This document shows, in pieces, positions 60,237-64,000 of a stretch of DNA of 64,000 bases. The translations under genes were made by a program, and so were the position numbers. Positions within the stretch are counted from its first letter, which is position 1. Each line of letters begins with the position of its first letter. This stretch comes from Desulfocucumis sp964643075 (GTDB lineage: Bacteria; Bacillota; Desulfotomaculia; Desulfotomaculales; Desulfocucumaceae). The stretch is taken from assembly GCA_964643075.1 (NCBI GenBank), contig CAZXQO010000007.1, positions 48,084 through 112,083 on the forward strand. The letters are read 5' to 3'. The notes under the pieces are model-generated. The model made no database searches. It was not told where the DNA came from and saw only the letters and a program-made list of their open reading frames with translations.

Positions 60237-60398
60237 ATGACGCAGGACAATACAGCCTCTTCGGAATTAAGCAGATCCTTCACTTCCCCCCTGATTTTAG
60301 ACAGCCTGGGTGCCTACAATCTTGCCGATGGGCTTTTACCGGCATTTTTGGGCTATAAAAAGCACCTCCAAAACAAACACAGGTTGCTATGCTTTTAA
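60237..60398 (+). CDS. Possible small protein, 53 residues
   Basis: An ATG at 60237 with GGGAAA upstream opens 53 codons, including LSRSFTSPLILDSLGAYNLA and DGLLPAFLGYKKH, which looks structured. It points away from accB on the opposite strand and is followed by a small hairpin at 60420-60443. The family is not recognised and the ribosome site is weak. Confidence 0.3.
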   Translation: MTQDNTASSELSRSFTSPLILDSLGAYNLADGLLPAFLGYKKHLQNKHRLLCF

Positions 60399-60419
60399 CA
60401 ACCTGCTATCCGTTTACAT

Positions 60420-60443
60420 GTAAAAGCTTTCTACAAGCTTTTA
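60420..60443. terminator. Small symmetric hairpin
   Basis: GTAAAAGCTT and AAGCTTTTAC flank a four- to five-base loop. It could end the small plus-strand frame or the minus-strand gene at 60611. It lacks a long T run. Confidence 0.45.
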
Positions 60444-60610
60444 CACCCGTATTTAAATTATATTTACCCTTATAGATTATGGAAATAGGCTGAACATAAG
60501 TATACAATATAAACACTACTCATCCAGCATGTATTCAATATTCATACTAAATAACCGTGCGTTTTGCATTATATTATAAATACAATCATACCTGCCTTCA
60601 CGGTCATTCT

Positions 60611-60826
60611 TTACTTTCCAATCTCCTCGTAAGATGTAAGCTCTATATTCAGGCACGGCATAATGTTAAATCTAACCAGAAAATGATCCTCCGGACGCTT
60701 TCTGATCTCCTCCATGAGTGTTTGCAATTCGCCAATAAGGTGTTCCTTGGAATACACCTGATTAACCAGCAGATTGGTAGACAGTCTTTTCTTGCGTATT
60801 TTAACTGTTCTGGCAGGATTAAACAA
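60611..60826 (-). CDS. Hypothetical protein, 71 residues
   Basis: A TTG at 60826 with GGGGAGGGG about 7 nt upstream opens 71 codons. The sequence is basic at the N-terminus (KIRKKRL), has a helical middle (SKEHLIGELQTLMEEIRKRP), and a beta-like end (FLVRFNIMPCLNIELTSYEE). The excellent ribosome site supports translation. No family recognised. It is isolated between AT-rich gaps. Confidence 0.6.
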   Translation of the reverse strand: MFNPARTVKIRKKRLSTNLLVNQVYSKEHLIGELQTLMEEIRKRPEDHFLVRFNIMPCLNIELTSYEEIGK

Positions 60827-60972
60827 ACATATCCCCTCCCCGAGTATTATTCCTGTTAACGATATGATGTAAATATATCAAAAAGCACCAAGACATTCCA
60901 GATAATTTCAAGGGAGTTTGTAGAATGTTTTATGATATAAGGACCAATTATCAAAACATTAATTATATAAAA

Positions 60973-61854
60973 TCATCTAAATCCAAGTAGTTCTACAAGG
61001 CTGTCAGGCATTCTTTTTACAATCATTATGGGTCTTTCCTCATAGTAAAAAGTTGAATTATAATTTAACACAACACAACTCTTAGAAGTCCCTTCTCTCC
61101 AGATGTTGATAGTATATGTAGTAAACTCGTCCGGTTTAGGATATTTTTCCTTTGTTATGGCCCTGGAATTCAGCCTGTCAAATTCCCGGACTATTTGAAC
61201 CAAGCGCCCCTTATCTCTAATTATCCTGACGGTTTTACTTGTGCCGTCACTTTCCTCAACAACGACGCGGGCGTAGATTAGTTCATTTTTTAACGCGTCA
61301 TAATCTTTCTGGAAGGTTAGAGATTCTCTACCGTTATAAACCGGCGGCTTATAAAATCCGCTAATCCAGTAAGCTCTGAACTCATAATAATCCAAGTCAG
61401 GATGAATTTCCTCGAATGTTTTTCCATCTAGGGACCAGACTCCCCCCATCAAAACTTCTTTACCTAAAAACGGCGCAGATAACCCACCAATTGCCTTACC
61501 ATCAACAACCCATACTGCGATCCAGGTTTTTCCCTTTGACCTTATATTATTTATTCTTGCTTTTAATTCCCACTTATCCAGGGGATGGTTGGTCACAAGA
61601 AATTGTTCAACGTCGACTGTTTTGCCAATATATTTGCGAGGTTCTTCATTTTGCACGATCCAGCCACCCATATGAGGTGATTTGATTAAGATGTCCTCGG
61701 TCAGTTTAAATTTTGAGCTGCCTGCATAAACAATGATCCTGTACCCCTTGCTGTTAAGATATTGAGTTGCAACGATTTTATCCTTCTCCAGCAACATATA
61801 ACAACCAATACATGCCAACACATAGATAATCATAATTGCAAATACCTTTTTCAT
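60973..61854 (-). CDS. Hypothetical secreted or membrane-anchored protein
   Basis: The protein has 293 residues. The N-terminus MKKVFAIMIIYVLACIGCYM is a signal or membrane anchor, possibly a lipobox (ACIGC). The remainder is mostly beta-strand with many aromatic residues (WIAVWVVDGKAIGG; YYEFRAYWISGFYKPP). AT-rich and lacking close neighbours. I do not recognise a family. Probably exported to the cell surface. Confidence 0.75.
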   Translation of the reverse strand: MKKVFAIMIIYVLACIGCYMLLEKDKIVATQYLNSKGYRIIVYAGSSKFKLTEDILIKSPHMGGWIVQNEEPRKYIGKTVDVEQFLVTNHPLDKWELKARINNIRSKGKTWIAVWVVDGKAIGGLSAPFLGKEVLMGGVWSLDGKTFEEIHPDLDYYEFRAYWISGFYKPPVYNGRESLTFQKDYDALKNELIYARVVVEESDGTSKTVRIIRDKGRLVQIVREFDRLNSRAITKEKYPKPDEFTTYTINIWREGTSKSCVVLNYNSTFYYEERPIMIVKRMPDSLVELLGFR

Positions 61855-61906
61855 ATACCCGCACCCGCCATATTATTTTATATAAAACAACAGATGTACA
61901 CCTATT

Positions 61907-61936
61907 AAAAGACCGCCCCCTGAATCTGGACGGTCG
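61907..61936 (-). terminator. Probable terminator after DMT transporter
   Basis: On the minus strand GACCGTCC and GGGCGGTC pair across a short loop, followed by TTTTAATAG. It lies about 160 bp beyond the transporter gene. Confidence 0.45.
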
Positions 61937-62093
61937 CAAAATATTCTGTCAAAGAAATATGCCATATTTAACTCTGCTGTAAAAATTGGTTATTACGTTT
62001 GAGCTTGAATACTAAGGAAGTAACATATACAACTGATTGTCTGGTTATCAGCTTCTCCGGCCAGCAGGTCCAGCAGTCAATTTGGTGGGACCG

Positions 62094-63017
62094 CTATCCT
62101 CCGACATCCCTCACCACCGCTTTCTTCGTCCTGGACATCTGCACCAGCACCACCCCGCCAAGGATAACCACAGTCGCGATCAGCGTTCTTATTGTTACCG
62201 GCTCACCGAGGATTATATAACCAAGGAACACTGCCACCACCGGGTTGACGTAGGCATAGGTAGCTGCTTTGGCAGGAGGCATAGCTTTTAAAATAAATAT
62301 GTAAGCGCTGTATCCGGCCAGGGAACCGAACACGATCAAATAAAACAAAGCGCCAATACCAGCGGCGTTAAAATGAAAACGCGCAGCCTCGCCGGCCAGC
62401 AGTCCTGTTAGGGTCAGGGCAAGTCCTCCGGCCATGGATTGTATAGCTATGTTGTACACTATGGAGCCTGTAACCTGCCTCCGGGAAGAATAGACCGAAC
62501 CGCAGGCCCATATAAATGAACCGAACAAAATACCCACCAGGCCGGTTAAATTGTTGCCCCCATCCTTAATGCCCGGTGACATTAGCAGCGCCACCCCGGA
62601 AAAACCCACCAGCAGCCCAATCCAGCCCAGCCTGTCGATGCCCTTGCCGCCGGGAATTAGCGTATCTAGCAGAGCCATATAAAGGGGTACAGTGGCTACC
62701 AGCAAAGCCGCCAGGCCGGAGGCTATCCACTGTTCCGACCACACCACCAGACCATTACCGCCGAATAGCAAAAAGATACCCACAATGGCCGAAACCATTA
62801 CATCACACCATGTTTCCGGCATTTTCATGCCCCTGAGCCTGGCGATGGCTAGAAGTATCAGCCCGGCGATAATAAACCTGATGCCCGCAAATAAAGCGGG
62901 CGGGAGATTGGTCACTCCCACCCGGATGGCCAGATAAGTCGAACCCCAGACTATACAAACCGTTATATAGGCAATCAGTACTCTGGGGTCGCTACTACCC
63001 AGGAATTCTCTTTTCAT
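62094..63017 (-). CDS. EamA/DMT family transporter
   Basis: The protein has 307 residues and ten membrane helices in two EamA repeats, the first beginning VCIVWGSTYLAIRVGVTNLPP, the second ending near YAYVNPVVAVFLGYIILGEP. Family members export amino acids, purines or other metabolites (YedA/RhaT-like). Substrate unknown. 33 bp downstream of the site-2 protease gene and same strand. Confidence 0.9.
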   Translation of the reverse strand: MKREFLGSSDPRVLIAYITVCIVWGSTYLAIRVGVTNLPPALFAGIRFIIAGLILLAIARLRGMKMPETWCDVMVSAIVGIFLLFGGNGLVVWSEQWIASGLAALLVATVPLYMALLDTLIPGGKGIDRLGWIGLLVGFSGVALLMSPGIKDGGNNLTGLVGILFGSFIWACGSVYSSRRQVTGSIVYNIAIQSMAGGLALTLTGLLAGEAARFHFNAAGIGALFYLIVFGSLAGYSAYIFILKAMPPAKAATYAYVNPVVAVFLGYIILGEPVTIRTLIATVVILGGVVLVQMSRTKKAVVRDVGG

Positions 63018-63050
63018 CCCCGTACCTTCTTTATGGGTTCATATTATATT

Positions 63051-63767
63051 CTAAGCAGCGGTAATTCTGATAATATCCTGGGTAGTAACGTAAATCATCA
63101 GGGCTATCATCACCAGCCAGCCGGTAATGGCCAGGGGTATTCTTATTTTTATCAAGCGGGGGTTTATTTTTTCCAGCATGGTAAGCAAAATATGACCACC
63201 GTCCAGCACCGGCAGGGGTAAAAAGTTAAATATGGTGAAATTTATGCTCATGAAGGCCATAAACAACACCAGACTGGCAAAACCGGACTGGATTATATCT
63301 CCACCCTGGGCTACAATACCTACAACCCCCGACATTTGGTCCGTATGGGTGAAAAGCTGGGGAATGGTGCCCACTATAACCACAATAAGGTATGAAACCT
63401 GCTTAAAGGGCAGAACAAATATGGCATATAATGAAGGGCCGGCTTTCAGCGCATTGGCCAGAGCAAAAAGGGCAATACCGAAAACAACATTGGCCAGCGG
63501 CCCGCCCAGAGCAAAAACAATTCTTTTTCCGGGCGGTATAGCGAAGAATTCGTCTTCATCCTTAACAGCAGGAAGCACGTACCCGCCCAGGGGGATTAGA
63601 GAAACGCAATAATCAACCCCTCCCCTTTTGATACCGAAAAGCCTGGGCCCGAACCCCACCGAGAACCTTTCCACAGGTATGCCCCAGCGCAGGGCAGCGA
63701 TAAGATGACCCAATTCGTGTACGGTTATTAATAAGCCGATGGACAGCACTATTAGCATGTAATTCAT
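63051..63767 (-). CDS. Site-2 intramembrane zinc protease, PDZ-less
   Basis: The protein has 238 residues. The zinc site is TVHELGHLIAALRWG (HELGH) in the first helix, and the third ligand motif NFLPLPVLDGGHILL is near residue 185. RseP-like enzymes (about 350-420 residues) have a PDZ domain between these; here only helices are found, so it belongs to a short RseP-like subtype. The motif GFGPRLFGIKRGGVDYCVSLIPLGGYV is RseP-like rather than SpoIVFB-like. Likely cleaves membrane regulators such as anti-sigma factors; the target is unknown. Confidence 0.88.
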   Translation of the reverse strand: MNYMLIVLSIGLLITVHELGHLIAALRWGIPVERFSVGFGPRLFGIKRGGVDYCVSLIPLGGYVLPAVKDEDEFFAIPPGKRIVFALGGPLANVVFGIALFALANALKAGPSLYAIFVLPFKQVSYLIVVIVGTIPQLFTHTDQMSGVVGIVAQGGDIIQSGFASLVLFMAFMSINFTIFNFLPLPVLDGGHILLTMLEKINPRLIKIRIPLAITGWLVMIALMIYVTTQDIIRITAA

Positions 63768-63976
63768 TTTCCCGCTTCCTTTCTATAATCATGAACTGTG
63801 ATTTTAACAAACTCCAACGATTAACAACAATTATATCATCTCATTATTGCCCGTCAATCAAAGCACTAGGGGCAGACAGATAAATTTATATAGAAAATTG
63901 CAACAAAAAATCATGCTTAAACGTCTATAAATTAATATTTATTTGTTAATAGCCTCTCGGCATTCAGGGGGTGAAA

Positions 63977-64000
63977 ATGGGAAAATTTATCAAGGAGAGC
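63977..64000 (+). CDS. Start of an unidentified plus-strand gene (partial)
   Basis: An ATG at 63977 with AGGGGGTG 5 nt upstream begins MGKFIKES and runs off the window. The strong ribosome site and AT-rich upstream region, typical of a promoter, make it a likely gene. Nothing can be said of its product. Confidence 0.5.

Noticed and set aside
1..64000. CRISPR arrays, tRNA and rRNA genes
   Set aside because: No regularly spaced direct repeats of CRISPR type, no cloverleaf with a GGTTCGANTCC arm and no rRNA motifs were seen on either strand.

Overview
The window comes from an anaerobic, spore-forming Firmicute, most likely a Desulfotomaculum/Pelotomaculum-type member of the Peptococcaceae. Evidence: sporulation genes (spo0A, spoIVB, spoIIM, ytaF), the classic Gram-positive block accB-accC-asp23-nusB-folD-xse-ispA-dxs-tlyA-nadK-argR-recN-spoIVB-spo0A, and anaerobic metabolism (four-subunit 2-oxoacid:ferredoxin oxidoreductase, NfnAB transhydrogenase, FchA plus FolD one-carbon enzymes, a sodium-pump decarboxylase). 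Nearly every gene lies on the minus strand. Base composition is about 50% GC with AT-rich accessory patches. No rRNA, tRNA or CRISPR array was seen.

Layout. 1-3.5 kb: an envelope module on one strand, PAP2 phosphatase, ECF sigma, zinc-finger anti-sigma, bactofilin-like membrane protein and a DedA protein cut by the window edge. 3.57-4.63 kb: a REP-type Y1 transposase bounded by inverted repeats. 4.6-13.8 kb: pyrimidine-nucleoside phosphorylase, deoB, xerD, a DUF362 ferredoxin protein, a DUF4227 protein, spoIIM, a ComB-like protein, DUF3866 and an M20 peptidase. 14-19.4 kb: membrane transport (TerC, YtaF, NhaD/ArsB) and a sodium decarboxylase beta-carrier-gamma set without its alpha subunit. 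20-25 kb: an RND efflux locus with a broken pump gene, plus a two-component system. 25-28 kb: korCBAD. 28-42 kb: MraY-like enzyme, GT2, SteB, SteA, then spo0A through dxs.

The most striking feature is at 42.1-42.7 kb. About 600 nt of non-coding, highly structured minus-strand sequence lies between ispA and a small four-helix membrane protein gene, directly before dxs. Position, size, orientation and the DxxxD membrane partner all match the OLE RNA/OapA system of extremophilic and anaerobic Firmicutes. It has its own candidate promoter.

44-50 kb is an accessory cassette (radical SAM protein, cupin regulator, methyltransferase, MFS pump, soluble chemoreceptor) lying between xseB and fchA-folD-xseA, which are normally close together. 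50-60 kb resumes the core block: fchA, folD, xseA, nfnB-nfnA, nusB, DUF2273, amaP, asp23, accC, accB. The AccB protein has asparagine in place of the lysine that carries biotin. 60-64 kb holds two unrecognised proteins, a DMT transporter, a PDZ-less site-2 protease and the first codons of a plus-strand gene.

Small palindromic repeats recur: at least four GGGGACA...TGTCCCC hairpins, two GACAG-type hairpins (one encodes the C-terminus of KorC), and a roughly 125-bp palindrome joined to the ispA stop codon.
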